Assembly (NCBI RefSeq): GCF_900106975.1
Contig: NZ_FNNU01000007.1
Span: 62,001 to 126,000, forward strand
DNA length: 64,000 bases
From: Pseudomonas kuykendallii
GTDB lineage: Bacteria > Pseudomonadota > Gammaproteobacteria > Pseudomonadales > Pseudomonadaceae
Reading direction: 5' to 3'
Shown here one piece after another: positions 11,530-27,189 of the stretch. Below the pieces are notes generated by a model. That model made no database searches and was not told where the DNA came from. It was given only the letters and a program-made list of their open reading frames with translations. A program made the translations under genes and the position numbers. Numbering within the stretch: the stretch's first letter is position 1; each line of letters begins with the position of its first letter.

Positions 11530-12897
11530 ATGTCCACACCCCGTGAAACCATCGCCGCCGTCGCCACGGCACCCGGACGCGGCGGGGTGGGTATCGTGCG
11601 GGTTTCGGGTACGCAGGCGCGGCGCATGGCGGTCGCGCTGTTCGGCCGAGAACCGCGGCCACGACATGCGCATTACGGTCCGTTCCTCGCCGAAGCCGGC
11701 CAGGTCATCGACGAAGGCCTGCTGCTGTTCTTTCCGGGGCCGAACTCCTTTACCGGCGAAGACGTGCTCGAACTCCAGGGCCATGGAGGCCCAGTGATTC
11801 TCGACCTGCTGCTCAGACGCTGCCTCGAACTGGGCGCCCGCCAGGCGCGCCCGGGCGAGTTCAGCGAGCGCGCCTTCCTCAATGACAAACTCGATCTGGC
11901 GCAGGCCGAGGCGATTGCCGACCTGATCGAGGCCAGTTCCGAACAGGCGGCACGCAACGCGTTGCGTTCGCTGCAGGGTGAGTTCTCGAAACGCGTGCAC
12001 GGCCTGACCGAGAGCCTGATCCAGCTGCGCATCTATGTCGAAGCGGCGATCGACTTCCCGGAGGAAGAAATCGACTTCCTCGCCGATGGCCACGTACTGC
12101 GGCAACTCGATGCCGTGCGCGAACACCTGCAGCAGGTCGTCCGGGAAGCCAGTCAGGGCGCTTTGCTGCGCGACGGCATGAACGTGGTCATCGCCGGCCG
12201 GCCCAACGCCGGAAAGTCGAGCCTGCTCAACGCCCTCGCCGGCCGCGAGACGGCGATCGTCAGTGACATCGCCGGCACCACGCGCGACGTGCTGCGTGAA
12301 CATATCCACATCGATGGCATGCCGCTGCACGTGATCGACACCGCCGGCCTGCGCGCTACCGACGACCAGGTCGAGAAGATCGGCGTCGAACGCGCCGTGA
12401 AGGCGATCAGCGAGGCCGATCGTGTGCTGCTGGTGGTGGATGCGAGCACGCCGGAAGCGCGCGATCCGTTCGCACTCTGGCCGGAGTTCTTCGACGTGCG
12501 CCCGGCGGCGGACAAGGTGACGCTGATCCGCAACAAGGCCGATCTTTCCGGCGAGCCCAGCGCACTGTCGGTCGCCGGGGATGGCCACGTCAGCATCGCC
12601 TTGTCCGCGCGCTCCAGCGACGGCCTCGAGCTGTTGCGCGAACACCTGAAGGCCTGCATGGGCTACCAGCAACTGTCCGAGGGCAGCTTCAGCGCCCGTC
12701 GGCGTCACCTCGAGGCACTGCGCCAGGCGTCCAGCCACCTTGAACATGGACGCGCCCAGCTGACCCTGGCAGGCGCCGGCGAGCTCCTGGCGGAAGACCT
12801 GCGCCTGGCGCAGCAGGCACTCGGCGAAATCACCGGTGCGTTCAGCTCCGACGACCTCCTCGGTCGGATCTTTTCCAGCTTCTGCATCGGCAAGTAA
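11530..12897 (+). CDS. mnmE: tRNA modification GTPase MnmE
   Basis: With MnmG it forms the 5-carboxymethylaminomethyl modification on U34 of certain tRNAs. The 455 residues comprise an N-terminal folate-binding domain beginning [19 protein letters not shown], a helical domain, and an inserted G domain with [22 protein letters not shown] and NKAD. The C-terminal catalytic Cys is kept in the final C-I-G-K. Start ATG 11530 is chosen over upstream in-frame codons because the family begins here. The partner gene mnmG lies downstream, after the DnaA-box region. Confidence 0.97.
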   Translation: MSTPRETIAAVATAPGRGGVGIVRVSGTQARRMAVALFGREPRPRHAHYGPFLAEAGQVIDEGLLLFFPGPNSFTGEDVLELQGHGGPVILDLLLRRCLELGARQARPGEFSERAFLNDKLDLAQAEAIADLIEASSEQAARNALRSLQGEFSKRVHGLTESLIQLRIYVEAAIDFPEEEIDFLADGHVLRQLDAVREHLQQVVREASQGALLRDGMNVVIAGRPNAGKSSLLNALAGRETAIVSDIAGTTRDVLREHIHIDGMPLHVIDTAGLRATDDQVEKIGVERAVKAISEADRVLLVVDASTPEARDPFALWPEFFDVRPAADKVTLIRNKADLSGEPSALSVAGDGHVSIALSARSSDGLELLREHLKACMGYQQLSEGSFSARRRHLEALRQASSHLEHGRAQLTLAGAGELLAEDLRLAQQALGEITGAFSSDDLLGRIFSSFCIGK

Positions 12898-13356
12898 CCC
12901 CCGGAAGGTTGCGGTCTCGCCGTGTCGGGACGGTATTCGGCCGCCCATTTTTCGGCCATGAGCGTTGTGGATAACCCTGAATGTGCCCTGTAGGTAACGC
13001 GCCTCCAAAGCGGAGGATAAACTCACCTGTGCATAAGTAGAGGTTTAATACACAGGTTACGATCAACCTAACCCCTGCTTTCACGCAGCCAGGGCACAAG
13101 TTTCACGAACGCTGTACATCAGGATTGGCGTGGCTTTTAGCACTTTATCCACAGAAAATGGCGCCAGTAAGAATAAACATAGAAAACAAGCTTTATAAAT
13201 TCATCTCTATTTATTCTTGTTAGCCGGACTCACGAGCCACTCGCTTCTCCGGGTGAACCGATTGGCTAAATTTTGTGCAAAAGGCTTCATTCAGCCAACC
13301 TAACTCCCTATACTTGCCGGCTCCCTGATTTCCCAATCTCAACAGGCACGAGGTGC
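12898..13356. other. Second DnaA-box cluster with AT-rich stretch (mnmE-mnmG gap)
   Basis: This 459-bp stretch has no credible gene. It holds perfect DnaA boxes TGTGGATAA (12966-12974) and TTATCCACA (13145-13153), a one-mismatch box TGTGCATAA (13028-13036), and an AT-rich tract at about 13165-13220. Layout and content resemble the oriC next to dnaA. I recall that in Pseudomonas putida a second DnaA-box region was described between the 50K gene (mnmE) and gidA (mnmG). Whether it acts as an origin, a DnaA titration site or a DnaA-controlled promoter for mnmG is not decided by sequence. Confidence 0.8.
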
Positions 13357-15251
<1,895 letters not shown>

Positions 15252-15252
<1 letters not shown>

Positions 15253-15896
15253 TGGCGGTCACTGATAGCCACGCGCTGGAGCTTTCCCGGGGAGCCGAAC
15301 AACTTGGTGTGGCGCTCGACGCATCGCAGCAACGCCGGCTGCTCGGTTACCTGGCGCTGCTCATCAAATGGAACAAGGCCTACAACCTGACCGCGGTGCG
15401 CGACCCTGAGGAGATGGTTTCGCGCCATCTGCTCGACAGCCTCAGCGTGGTGCCCTTCGTGGCCGACGGTGGCGAGTGCTGGCTGGACGTCGGCAGCGGC
15501 GGCGGCATGCCCGGCATTCCCCTGGCGATCCTGTTTCCCGACCGCCATTTCACTCTGCTCGACTCCAACGGCAAGAAGACCCGCTTCCTCACCCAGGTGA
15601 AACTCGAGCTCGGCCTGAGCAACCTGGATGTGGTGCATGGTCGCGTCGAGGCGTTCACGCCCGAGCGGCCGTTCGACGGCATCTGCTCGCGCGCCTTCAG
15701 TGCCCTGGACGATTTTGCCAACTGGACGCGCCATCTGGGCGATGCATCGACCAGATGGCTGGCGATGAAAGGCGTGCATCCCGATGACGAGCTGCAGGCG
15801 CTGCCGGACGACTTCCGCCTCGCCGCGACCCACGTGCTCAAGGTTCCCGGTTGCCAAGGCCAGCGCCATCTGCTGATACTGCGCCGCTCCTCATGA
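15252..15896 (+). CDS. rsmG: 16S rRNA (guanine527-N7)-methyltransferase RsmG
   Basis: SAM-dependent methyltransferase that modifies G527 of 16S rRNA; its loss can give low-level streptomycin resistance. It has 214 residues, with the glycine-rich SAM site [16 protein letters not shown] near residue 76 and the motif [20 protein letters not shown] upstream of it. The TGATG overlap with mnmG indicates coupled translation, and parA starts 18 bp after the stop. This mnmG-rsmG-parA-parB order is conserved in Pseudomonas. Confidence 0.96.
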
Positions 15897-15914
15897 CCCG
15901 GACCGACACCGACA

Positions 15915-16718
15915 ATGGCTAAAGTTCTCGCCATCGCCAACCAGAAAGGCGGTGTCGCCAAGACCACGACCTGCATCAACCTGGCGGCCTCGCTGGTGGC
16001 CACCAAGCGCCGGGTGCTGCTCATCGACCTCGATCCGCAGGGCAATGCCACCACCGGCAGCGGCGTGGACAAGCTCGGCCTCGAACACTCGATCTACGAC
16101 GTGCTGATAGGCGAATGCAGCCTGGTCGAAGCCATGCAGTTCTCCGAGCACGGCGGTTACCAGCTGCTGCCGGCCAACCGCGACCTGACGGCCGCCGAAG
16201 TGGCCCTGCTGGACATGCCGGCCAAGGAGAATCGCCTGCGCGAGGCGTTGGCCCCGGTCCGCGAGAACTACGACTACATCCTCATCGACTGCCCCCCGTC
16301 GCTGTCGATGCTCACCGTCAACGCGCTGGTCGCCGCCGATGGCGTGATCATCCCCATGCAGTGCGAGTATTACGCGCTGGAAGGGCTGACCGACCTGATC
16401 AACTCGATCCAGCGCATCGGCAAGATGCTCAACCCGTCGCTGAAGATCGAAGGCTTGCTGCGCACCATGTACGACCCGCGCATCAGTCTGACCAACGATG
16501 TGTCGGCCCAGCTCAAGGAGCATTTCGGCGACACGCTTTACGACACAGTGATCCCGCGCAACGTCCGTCTCGCCGAGGCGCCCAGCTTCGGCATGCCGGC
16601 GCTGGTCTACGACAAGCAATCGCGTGGCGCCCTCGCCTACCTGGCACTCGCCGGCGAACTGGCACGCCGTCAGCGCAGCGCCGGACGCACCGCAGTGGCG
16701 CCCGCCACACAAGGATAA
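15915..16718 (+). CDS. parA: Chromosome-partitioning ATPase ParA (Soj)
   Basis: Deviant Walker A ATPase that moves ParB-parS complexes during origin segregation. The 267 residues contain the Walker A motif KGGVAKTT at residues 11-18, switch I LIDLDPQGNAT and Walker B ILIDCPPSL. Residue 15 is Ala where many homologues have Gly; the consensus KGGxxK[ST] still holds, so activity is expected. It precedes parB by 9 bp. The parS sites at 4742, 5372 and possibly 40547 are the likely cis targets of the system. Confidence 0.96.
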   Translation: MAKVLAIANQKGGVAKTTTCINLAASLVATKRRVLLIDLDPQGNATTGSGVDKLGLEHSIYDVLIGECSLVEAMQFSEHGGYQLLPANRDLTAAEVALLDMPAKENRLREALAPVRENYDYILIDCPPSLSMLTVNALVAADGVIIPMQCEYYALEGLTDLINSIQRIGKMLNPSLKIEGLLRTMYDPRISLTNDVSAQLKEHFGDTLYDTVIPRNVRLAEAPSFGMPALVYDKQSRGALAYLALAGELARRQRSAGRTAVAPATQG

Positions 16719-16727
16719 GGAACTGGC

Positions 16728-17600
16728 ATGGCCATCAAGAAACGAGGTCTCGGACGCGGACTGGACGCCCTGCTGGGCGGAACCAGCATCGCCGCCATGC
16801 AGGAAGAAGCCGCCCAGGTGGAAAACCGTGAGCTGCATTACCTCCCGCTCGACCTGATTCAGCGCGGCAAGTATCAGCCGCGCCGCGACATGGACCCCGC
16901 CGCACTGGAAGAACTGGCGCAATCGATCAAGGCCCAGGGCGTGATGCAGCCGATCGTGGTGCGTGCCATCGACGGTGGTCGTTACGAAATCATTGCCGGT
17001 GAGCGTCGCTGGCGTGCCAGCCAGCAGGCCAGCCTGGAAAAGATCCCGGCGATGGTGCGCGATGTCAGCGACGAGGCCGCGGTGGCGATGGCGCTGATCG
17101 AGAACATCCAGCGCGAGGACCTCAATCCGATAGAGGAAGCCTTCGCCCTGCAGCGCTTGCAGCAGGAATTTCAGCTCACCCAGCAGCAGGTCGCCGAGGC
17201 CGTGGGCAAATCGCGGGTCACCGTGACCAACCTGTTGCGCCTGATCGCCCTGCCGGAGGAGATCAAGACCCTGCTCGCCCATGGCGATCTGGAAATGGGA
17301 CACGCCCGGGCATTGCTCGGATTGCCGGCCGACCGCCAGCTGGAAGCTGCGCGACACGTTGTCGCACGCAGTTTGACGGTTCGTCAGACCGAGGCTCTAG
17401 TGAGGCAGTGGCTAAGCGACAAACCACAGGCCGCCGAGAAGCCCAAAGCCGATCCGGACATCAGCCGTCTGGAGCAGCGCCTCGCAGAGCGGCTGGGCTC
17501 TCCCGTGCAGATCAAGCACGGACAGAAGGGCAAAGGTCAGTTGGTAATCCGCTACAACTCGCTGGACGAATTGCAGGGCGTACTGGCGCATATCCGCTGA
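16728..17600 (+). CDS. parB: Chromosome-partitioning protein ParB (Spo0J)
   Basis: CTP-dependent DNA clamp that loads at parS. In 290 residues it has the N-terminal ParA-stimulating basic motif KKRGLGRGLDALLG (residues 4-17), the CTP-binding GERRWRAS (91-98), ENIQRE (125-130), a helix-turn-helix starting TQQQVAEAVGKSRVTV (151-166), and a C-terminal dimerisation domain. It ends the mnmG-rsmG-parA-parB run. The next gene, atpI, has its own promoter 55-83 bp further on. Confidence 0.97.
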   Translation: MAIKKRGLGRGLDALLGGTSIAAMQEEAAQVENRELHYLPLDLIQRGKYQPRRDMDPAALEELAQSIKAQGVMQPIVVRAIDGGRYEIIAGERRWRASQQASLEKIPAMVRDVSDEAAVAMALIENIQREDLNPIEEAFALQRLQQEFQLTQQQVAEAVGKSRVTVTNLLRLIALPEEIKTLLAHGDLEMGHARALLGLPADRQLEAARHVVARSLTVRQTEALVRQWLSDKPQAAEKPKADPDISRLEQRLAERLGSPVQIKHGQKGKGQLVIRYNSLDELQGVLAHIR

Positions 17601-17654
17601 AACAAATGCTTATGCATGACGTGTAGCGGGTAGTCGGAAATCACTACCCGGCAG

Positions 17655-17683
17655 TTGAACGGGTAGGGAAGCGCCCCTATACT
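17655..17683 (+). promoter_or_regulatory. Sigma-70 promoter for the atp operon
   Basis: TTGAAC (17655-17660) and TATACT (17678-17683) have a 17-bp spacer, about 78 bp before atpI. The leader after it contains GGCAT/ATGCC and GGTCGGC/GCCGACC inverted repeats (about 17697-17743) that may fold. A GGGTAGT/ACTACCC inverted repeat just upstream could slow read-through from parB. Confidence 0.75.
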
Positions 17684-17760
17684 CTGCGCGCATTTTGGTC
17701 GGCATGAAATATGCCAAGTCGTTGATTTAACGGACGCCGACCTTCCAGAGGACGTTTGCG

Positions 17761-18165
17761 ATGGATGCCCGCACGCCACAACGCCTGCCCCTCCATCGCC
17801 TGCCGGTTTTTCCGGTGTTGATCGCCCAACTGGTCCTGCTGCTGATCGCCGCTTCGTTACTGTGGCTGTCGCGAGGATCGGTAGCCGGTTACTCGGGACT
17901 CTGCGGTGGTCTGATCGTATGGCTACCCAACCTGTATTTCGCTCACAAGGCGTTCCGCTTCAGCGGGGCGCGGGCCGCACAAGCCATCGTCCGGTCGTTC
18001 TACGCCGGCGAGGCCGGAAAACTGATTCTGACGGCGGTGCTCTTTGCGCTGACGTTCGCAGGTGTGAAACCGCTGGAACCGCTGGCCGTATTCGGTGTGT
18101 TCCTGCTGACCCAGACGGTCGGCTGGTTTTCTCCCCTGCTGATGAGAAAACGACTTACGAATTAA
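17761..18165 (+). CDS. atpI: ATP synthase subunit I
   Basis: A small integral membrane protein (134 residues, about four hydrophobic segments) encoded first in the atp operon. It is thought to help assemble the c-ring and is not part of the final enzyme. The sequence SGLCGGLIVWLPNLYFAHKAFR is family-like. An AGAGGA ribosome-binding site precedes ATG 17761, and atpB starts 15 bp after the stop. Confidence 0.9.
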   Translation: MDARTPQRLPLHRLPVFPVLIAQLVLLLIAASLLWLSRGSVAGYSGLCGGLIVWLPNLYFAHKAFRFSGARAAQAIVRSFYAGEAGKLILTAVLFALTFAGVKPLEPLAVFGVFLLTQTVGWFSPLLMRKRLTN

Positions 18166-19370
<1,205 letters not shown>

Positions 19371-19429
19371 TCACTCGTCTTCTTTCGAGTGAACCGGTTT
19401 GATGGACAACGAACGAGCGAGGTGTTGGC

Positions 19430-19900
19430 GTGAACATTAATGCAACCCTGATTGGCCAGTCCGTTGCGTTCTTCATCTTCGTGCTGTTCTGCATGAAGTT
19501 CGTGTGGCCTCCGGTCATCACGGCTTTGCGCGAACGCCAGAAGAAGATCGCAGAAGGTCTGGACGCTGCCAATCGTGCGACTCGCGACCTGGAGCTGGCC
19601 CAAGAGAAAGTGGGCGAGCAACTGCGCGAGGCGAAGACTCAGGCAGCCGAGATCATCGAGCAAGCCAAGAAGCGCGCGACCCAGATCGTCGACGAAGCCC
19701 GTGATCAGGCCCGTGTCGAAGCTGAGCGCGTCAAGGCTCAGGCTCAGGCCGAGATCGAGCAGGAAATCAACGGTGTCAAGGACGCGCTGCGTGCCCAACT
19801 GGGTAGCCTGGCCGTCGGCGGTGCCGAGAAGATCCTGGGTGCCACAATCGATCGAAACGCGCATGCGGAGCTGGTTGATAAACTGGCTGCCGAAATCTAA
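19430..19900 (+). CDS. atpF: F0F1 ATP synthase subunit b
   Basis: Peripheral stalk subunit: one N-terminal membrane helix (about residues 7-28, ending VWPPVI) followed by a long charged coiled coil that binds delta and F1. The 156 residues are standard. The start is the GTG at 19430, giving [15 protein letters not shown]. atpH follows 12 bp later. Confidence 0.96.
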   Translation: MNINATLIGQSVAFFIFVLFCMKFVWPPVITALRERQKKIAEGLDAANRATRDLELAQEKVGEQLREAKTQAAEIIEQAKKRATQIVDEARDQARVEAERVKAQAQAEIEQEINGVKDALRAQLGSLAVGGAEKILGATIDRNAHAELVDKLAAEI

Positions 19901-19912
19901 GCGAGGGCGATC

Positions 19913-20449
19913 ATGGCAGAATTGACCACGCTGGCCCGACCTTATGCCAAGGCTGCTTTCGAGCATGCCCAGGCCCATCAGCAGCTGGCCGCCTGGTCGG
20001 CCATGCTCGGCCTGGCTGCAGCGGTGTCGCAAGACGCGCGCATGCAGAGCGTGCTCAAGGCTCCGCGTCTGACCAGTACAGAAAAGGCCGCCACCTTCGT
20101 CGAGGTGTGCGGCGACAAGTTCGATGCTCAGGTACAGAACTTCATCCATATCGTTGCCGAAAACGAGCGCCTCGCGCTGTTGCCGGAAATCGCCGAACTG
20201 TTCGAGCTGTACAAAGCCGAGCAGGAGAAGTCGGTCGATGTGGACGTGACCAGTGCCTTCGCATTGAGCGCCGAACAGCAAGACAAACTCGCCAAGGTTC
20301 TCAGCGCTCGGCTCAGCCGGGAAGTGCGATTGCACGCTGCGGAAGACGCCGGCCTCATCGGTGGTGTCGTGATCCGCGCAGGCGACCTGGTTATCGATGG
20401 CTCGGTTCGCGGCAAGCTCGCGAAACTGGCCGAAGCGTTGAAATCCTGA
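19913..20449 (+). CDS. atpH: F0F1 ATP synthase subunit delta
   Basis: Links the peripheral stalk to the top of F1. The 178-residue protein has the N-terminal six-helix domain beginning [19 protein letters not shown] and the C-terminal motif [20 protein letters not shown], both typical of the family. Confidence 0.96.
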   Translation: MAELTTLARPYAKAAFEHAQAHQQLAAWSAMLGLAAAVSQDARMQSVLKAPRLTSTEKAATFVEVCGDKFDAQVQNFIHIVAENERLALLPEIAELFELYKAEQEKSVDVDVTSAFALSAEQQDKLAKVLSARLSREVRLHAAEDAGLIGGVVIRAGDLVIDGSVRGKLAKLAEALKS

Positions 20450-20470
20450 GTTTGAAGGGGCAGCAGAGCA

Positions 20471-22015
<1,545 letters not shown>

Positions 22016-22063
22016 GCCGCAGCGGGGTCGAAAGGCCCCGCCTGCTAACCCCATAGGTGTGAA

Positions 22064-24327
<2,264 letters not shown>

Positions 24328-24368
24328 TCGGGAGCGCCCGGTGACGGGCGCCCACGCGAGGCTACCTA

Positions 24369-24794
24369 ATGGCTATGTCAGTCCATTGCGATATCGTCAG
24401 CGCGGAAGGCGAAATCTTCACCGGTCTGGTGGAAATGGTGATTGCGCACGGCAACCTGGGTGACCTGGGTATTTCGCCGGGCCACGCACCCTTGATCACC
24501 GACCTGAAGCCGGGTCCGATCCGTCTGGTCAAGCAGGGCGGCGAAGAGGAGGTGTTCTACATCTCCGGCGGTTTTCTCGAAGTCCAGCCGAACATGGTCA
24601 AGGTTCTTGCCGACACCGTGCAGCGCGCTGGCGACCTCGACGAAGCGTCCGCCCAGGAGGCCGTCAAGGCCGCCGAGCAGGCACTGAACGATAAGGGCGC
24701 GGAATTCGACTACGGCTCGGCTTCTGCCCAGCTCGCCGAAGCTGCCGCCCAGTTGCGGACCATCCAGCAGTTGCGCACCAAAGCCAAACGCTGA
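24369..24794 (+). CDS. atpC: F0F1 ATP synthase subunit epsilon
   Basis: Rotor-foot subunit that also inhibits ATP hydrolysis. The 141 residues contain the N-terminal beta-sandwich ([19 protein letters not shown]) and a C-terminal helical hairpin rich in Ala. ATG 24369 is preceded by GAGG at good spacing; the Met two codons later is an alternative. The last gene of the operon, closed by a strong terminator. Confidence 0.96.
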   Translation: MAMSVHCDIVSAEGEIFTGLVEMVIAHGNLGDLGISPGHAPLITDLKPGPIRLVKQGGEEEVFYISGGFLEVQPNMVKVLADTVQRAGDLDEASAQEAVKAAEQALNDKGAEFDYGSASAQLAEAAAQLRTIQQLRTKAKR

Positions 24795-24814
24795 GTGAAT
24801 CCGTTTCGACAATC

Positions 24815-24844
24815 AGGGGTAGCTTCGGCTACCCCTTTTTGTTT
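24815..24844 (+). terminator. Rho-independent terminator of the atp operon
   Basis: A 9-bp stem AGGGGTAGC / GCTACCCCT closed by a TTCG tetraloop and followed by TTTTGTTT. It lies 20 bp after the atpC stop. Confidence 0.95.
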
Positions 24845-24926
24845 GCGTCTTTTCTGAACGCTGTTGCCGGTATGATCTGGCTGTCTTAAGGTCGCGCCGT
24901 TTCCCTTTGCTCCTGGAGGTCCTTGC

Positions 24927-26291
24927 ATGTCCCTTGAAGTCGTGATTCTCGCCGCCGGCCAAGGTACGCGCATGCGTTCGGCACTGCCCAAGGTGCTGCA
25001 CCCGGTGGCTGGCAAACCGATGCTCGGGCACGTCATCGACAGCGCGCGCCAGTTGCAGCCGCAGGGCATCCATGTGGTGATCGGGCATGGCGCGGATGCG
25101 GTGCGCGAGCGCCTTGCCGCGGAGGACCTCGATTTCGTCATGCAGCGTGAACAGCTCGGGACCGGTCACGCCGTGGCCCAGGCGGCGCCGGCGCTGTCCG
25201 CCGAGCGCGTGCTTATCCTCTATGGCGACGTCCCGCTGATCGAAGTCGGCACCCTGCAGCGCCTACTGCAGAAGGTGGATGACCAACACCTGGCGCTGCT
25301 TACCGTGGAGCTCGGCGACCCGACCGGCTACGGGCGCATCGTCCGTGATGCCGCCGGGGCTGTGCGTGCGATCGTCGAGCACAAGGACGCGACGCCCGAG
25401 CAGCGCGCGATCAAGGAAGGCAATACCGGCATCCTCGCGGTGCCCGGCAAACGACTCGGCGGCTGGCTGAGCCGGCTGTCCAACAGCAACGTGCAGGGCG
25501 AGTACTACCTCACCGACGTGGTCGCTATGGCGGTCGCCGACGGGCTCACCGTCGCCACCGAACAGCCGCTGGACGCGATGGAGGTGCAGGGCGCCAACGA
25601 CCGCATCCAGCTCGCCGAACTGGAACGTCACTACCAGCAGCGTGCGGCACGCCGGCTGATGGCCGAGGGTGTCACGCTACGTGATCCGGCGCGTTTCGAT
25701 GTGCGCGGCGACGTCAGTGTCGGCCGCGACGTGCTCATCGATATCAACGTGATTCTCGAAGGCCGCGTCCTGATCGAGGAGGGCGTGGAGATCGGACCGA
25801 ACTGCGTGATCCGCAACAGCACGCTGCGCAAGGGTGCGATCGTCAAGGCCAACAGCCATCTGGATGGCGCCGAACTGGGCGAGGGCGCCGATTGCGGCCC
25901 GTTCGCGCGGCTGCGTCCGGGCAGCGTGCTGGGTGCGAAGGCCCATGTCGGCAACTTCGTCGAATTGAAGAATGCCGTCATGGGGGAAGGTGCCAAAGCC
26001 GGCCATCTGAGCTACCTCGGCGATGCCGAGATCGGTGCGCGCAGCAACATCGGCGCCGGCACGATCACCTGCAACTACGACGGTGCCAACAAGTCGCACA
26101 CGCGGATGGGTGAGGATGTATTCATCGGTTCCAACAGCGCACTGGTCGCCCCGGTGAGCCTCGGCGACGGTGCCACCACGGGCGCCGGGTCGGTGGTCAC
26201 CCAGGATGTGCCGGCGAATACGCTGGCCGTTGGGCGCGCCAAGCAGCGCAACATCGAAGGCTGGAAGCGGCCGGTGAAGGTGAAGAAGTAA
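24927..26291 (+). CDS. glmU: Bifunctional GlcNAc-1-P uridyltransferase / GlcN-1-P acetyltransferase
   Basis: Makes UDP-GlcNAc for peptidoglycan and LPS. The N-terminal pyrophosphorylase domain (about residues 1-228) starts [21 protein letters not shown] with the nucleotide-binding loop. The C-terminal left-handed beta-helix acetyltransferase domain contains hexapeptide repeats and the [10 protein letters not shown] active-site segment. The 454-residue length is normal. The ribosome-binding site is CTGGAGG. A TATGAT at 24871-24876 is a possible -10, but I see no matching -35. Confidence 0.98.
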   Translation: MSLEVVILAAGQGTRMRSALPKVLHPVAGKPMLGHVIDSARQLQPQGIHVVIGHGADAVRERLAAEDLDFVMQREQLGTGHAVAQAAPALSAERVLILYGDVPLIEVGTLQRLLQKVDDQHLALLTVELGDPTGYGRIVRDAAGAVRAIVEHKDATPEQRAIKEGNTGILAVPGKRLGGWLSRLSNSNVQGEYYLTDVVAMAVADGLTVATEQPLDAMEVQGANDRIQLAELERHYQQRAARRLMAEGVTLRDPARFDVRGDVSVGRDVLIDINVILEGRVLIEEGVEIGPNCVIRNSTLRKGAIVKANSHLDGAELGEGADCGPFARLRPGSVLGAKAHVGNFVELKNAVMGEGAKAGHLSYLGDAEIGARSNIGAGTITCNYDGANKSHTRMGEDVFIGSNSALVAPVSLGDGATTGAGSVVTQDVPANTLAVGRAKQRNIEGWKRPVKVKK

Positions 26292-26307
26292 CCTGATCGA
26301 TGATGAG

Positions 26308-26332
26308 AAGGCGGCGTTGGCCGCCTTTTTTC
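26308..26332 (+). terminator. Rho-independent terminator after glmU
   Basis: An 8-bp stem AAGGCGGC / GCCGCCTT with loop GTTG followed by TTTTCG. It lies 17 bp after the glmU stop and separates it from glmR. Confidence 0.93.
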
Positions 26333-26342
26333 GTTTCTGTGG

Positions 26343-26371
26343 TTGACGTGAAAGCTTCGTTAGGTTTTGAT
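26343..26371 (+). promoter_or_regulatory. Candidate sigma-70 promoter for glmR-glmS
   Basis: TTGACG (26343-26348) and TTTGAT (26366-26371) have a 17-bp spacer. The -10 overlaps the first arm of the 26369-26393 operator, so repressor binding would block RNA polymerase. Confidence 0.55.
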
Positions 26372-26393
26372 TCGAAAACTTTAATTTCGAATC
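26369..26393. promoter_or_regulatory. Candidate GlmR (DeoR-family) operator
   Basis: A perfect 9-bp inverted repeat, GATTCGAAA (26369-26377) and TTTCGAATC (26385-26393), separated by 7 bp. A third half-site ATCGAAAC overlaps and continues to about 26398. TTCGAAA-type repeats are typical targets of DeoR-family repressors. It overlaps the candidate promoter and lies just before the glmR start at 26405, which suggests autoregulation, with glmS downstream in the same unit. Confidence 0.75.
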
Positions 26394-26404
26394 GAAACTT
26401 AAGC

Positions 26405-27178
26405 ATGTCGAAGCGCAACACGCCGCAACGTCGTCACGCCATCCTGGCTCTGCTCGCCGAGTCGGGAGAAGTCAGCGTGGACGAGTTGGCCAAAGGCTTC
26501 TCGACGTCCGAAGTGACCATCCGCAAGGACCTCACGGCACTGGAGAAGAATGGCCTGCTGCTGCGTCGCTACGGCGGCGCGGTGTCGGTGCCGCAGGAAC
26601 TGATCGTCGACGATGCGCAGCCGGTATCGTCCTACAAGCGCGCGATTGCCCGCGCCGCGGTCGCCTGCCTCCGTGAGCACGCGCGCATCATCATCGACAG
26701 CGGCAGCACGACGGCGGCGATGATCGGCGCGCTCGGGCGTCAGCCCGGCCTCGTGGTGATGACCAATTCACTGAACGTGGCCAACGCCCTGCGCGAACTG
26801 GAGCACGAACCGGTACTGCTGATGACCGGCGGCACCTGGGACCCGCACTCCGAATCCTTCCAGGGCCAGGTCGCCGAACAGGTGCTGCGTTCCTATGATT
26901 TCGACCAGCTGTTCATCGGCGCCGATGGCATCGACCTGGAGCGCGGCACCACCACCTTCAACGAGTTGCTGGGCTTGTCGCGGGTGATGGCCGAGGTCGC
27001 CCGCGAGGTGATCGTGATGGTCGAGTCCGACAAGATCGGCCGGCGCATGCCGAACCTCGAGCTGCCGTGGAGCAGCGTGCATACCCTGATCACCGACACG
27101 CGCCTCACCGCCGAGGCGCGTGATCGCATCGAATCCCTTGGCGTACGGCTGATCCTCGCCGCCGCCAGCGAAAAATAG
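26405..27178 (+). CDS. glmR: DeoR-family regulator GlmR
   Basis: Sugar-phosphate-responsive transcription factor, 257 residues. The N-terminal DeoR winged helix-turn-helix ([37 protein letters not shown]) is followed by the DeoRC sensor domain with the [16 protein letters not shown] and [13 protein letters not shown] motifs. ATG 26405 gives [17 protein letters not shown]; the open frame upstream runs through the operator and terminator and is not coding. It is followed 11 bp later by glmS, the same order as glmR-glmS in P. aeruginosa. Control of amino-sugar synthesis is the likely role. Confidence 0.88.
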   Translation: MSKRNTPQRRHAILALLAESGEVSVDELAKGFSTSEVTIRKDLTALEKNGLLLRRYGGAVSVPQELIVDDAQPVSSYKRAIARAAVACLREHARIIIDSGSTTAAMIGALGRQPGLVVMTNSLNVANALRELEHEPVLLMTGGTWDPHSESFQGQVAEQVLRSYDFDQLFIGADGIDLERGTTTFNELLGLSRVMAEVAREVIVMVESDKIGRRMPNLELPWSSVHTLITDTRLTAEARDRIESLGVRLILAAASEK

Positions 27179-27189
27179 GAGAGAAACAT

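Noticed and set aside
11149-13026. Long minus-strand frames opposite yidC/mnmE, and similar ones opposite mnmG (13339-15207)
   Set aside because: Shadows produced by codon bias at third positions of the real genes.
17627-17655. GGGTAGT/ACTACCC inverted repeat after parB as a rho-independent terminator
   Set aside because: No T-run follows and the next promoter overlaps its end; it may only hinder read-through.
24842-24876. Promoter for glmU with -10 TATGAT
   Set aside because: No -35 at acceptable spacing (candidates give 14, 15 or 22 bp); left unlisted as a feature.
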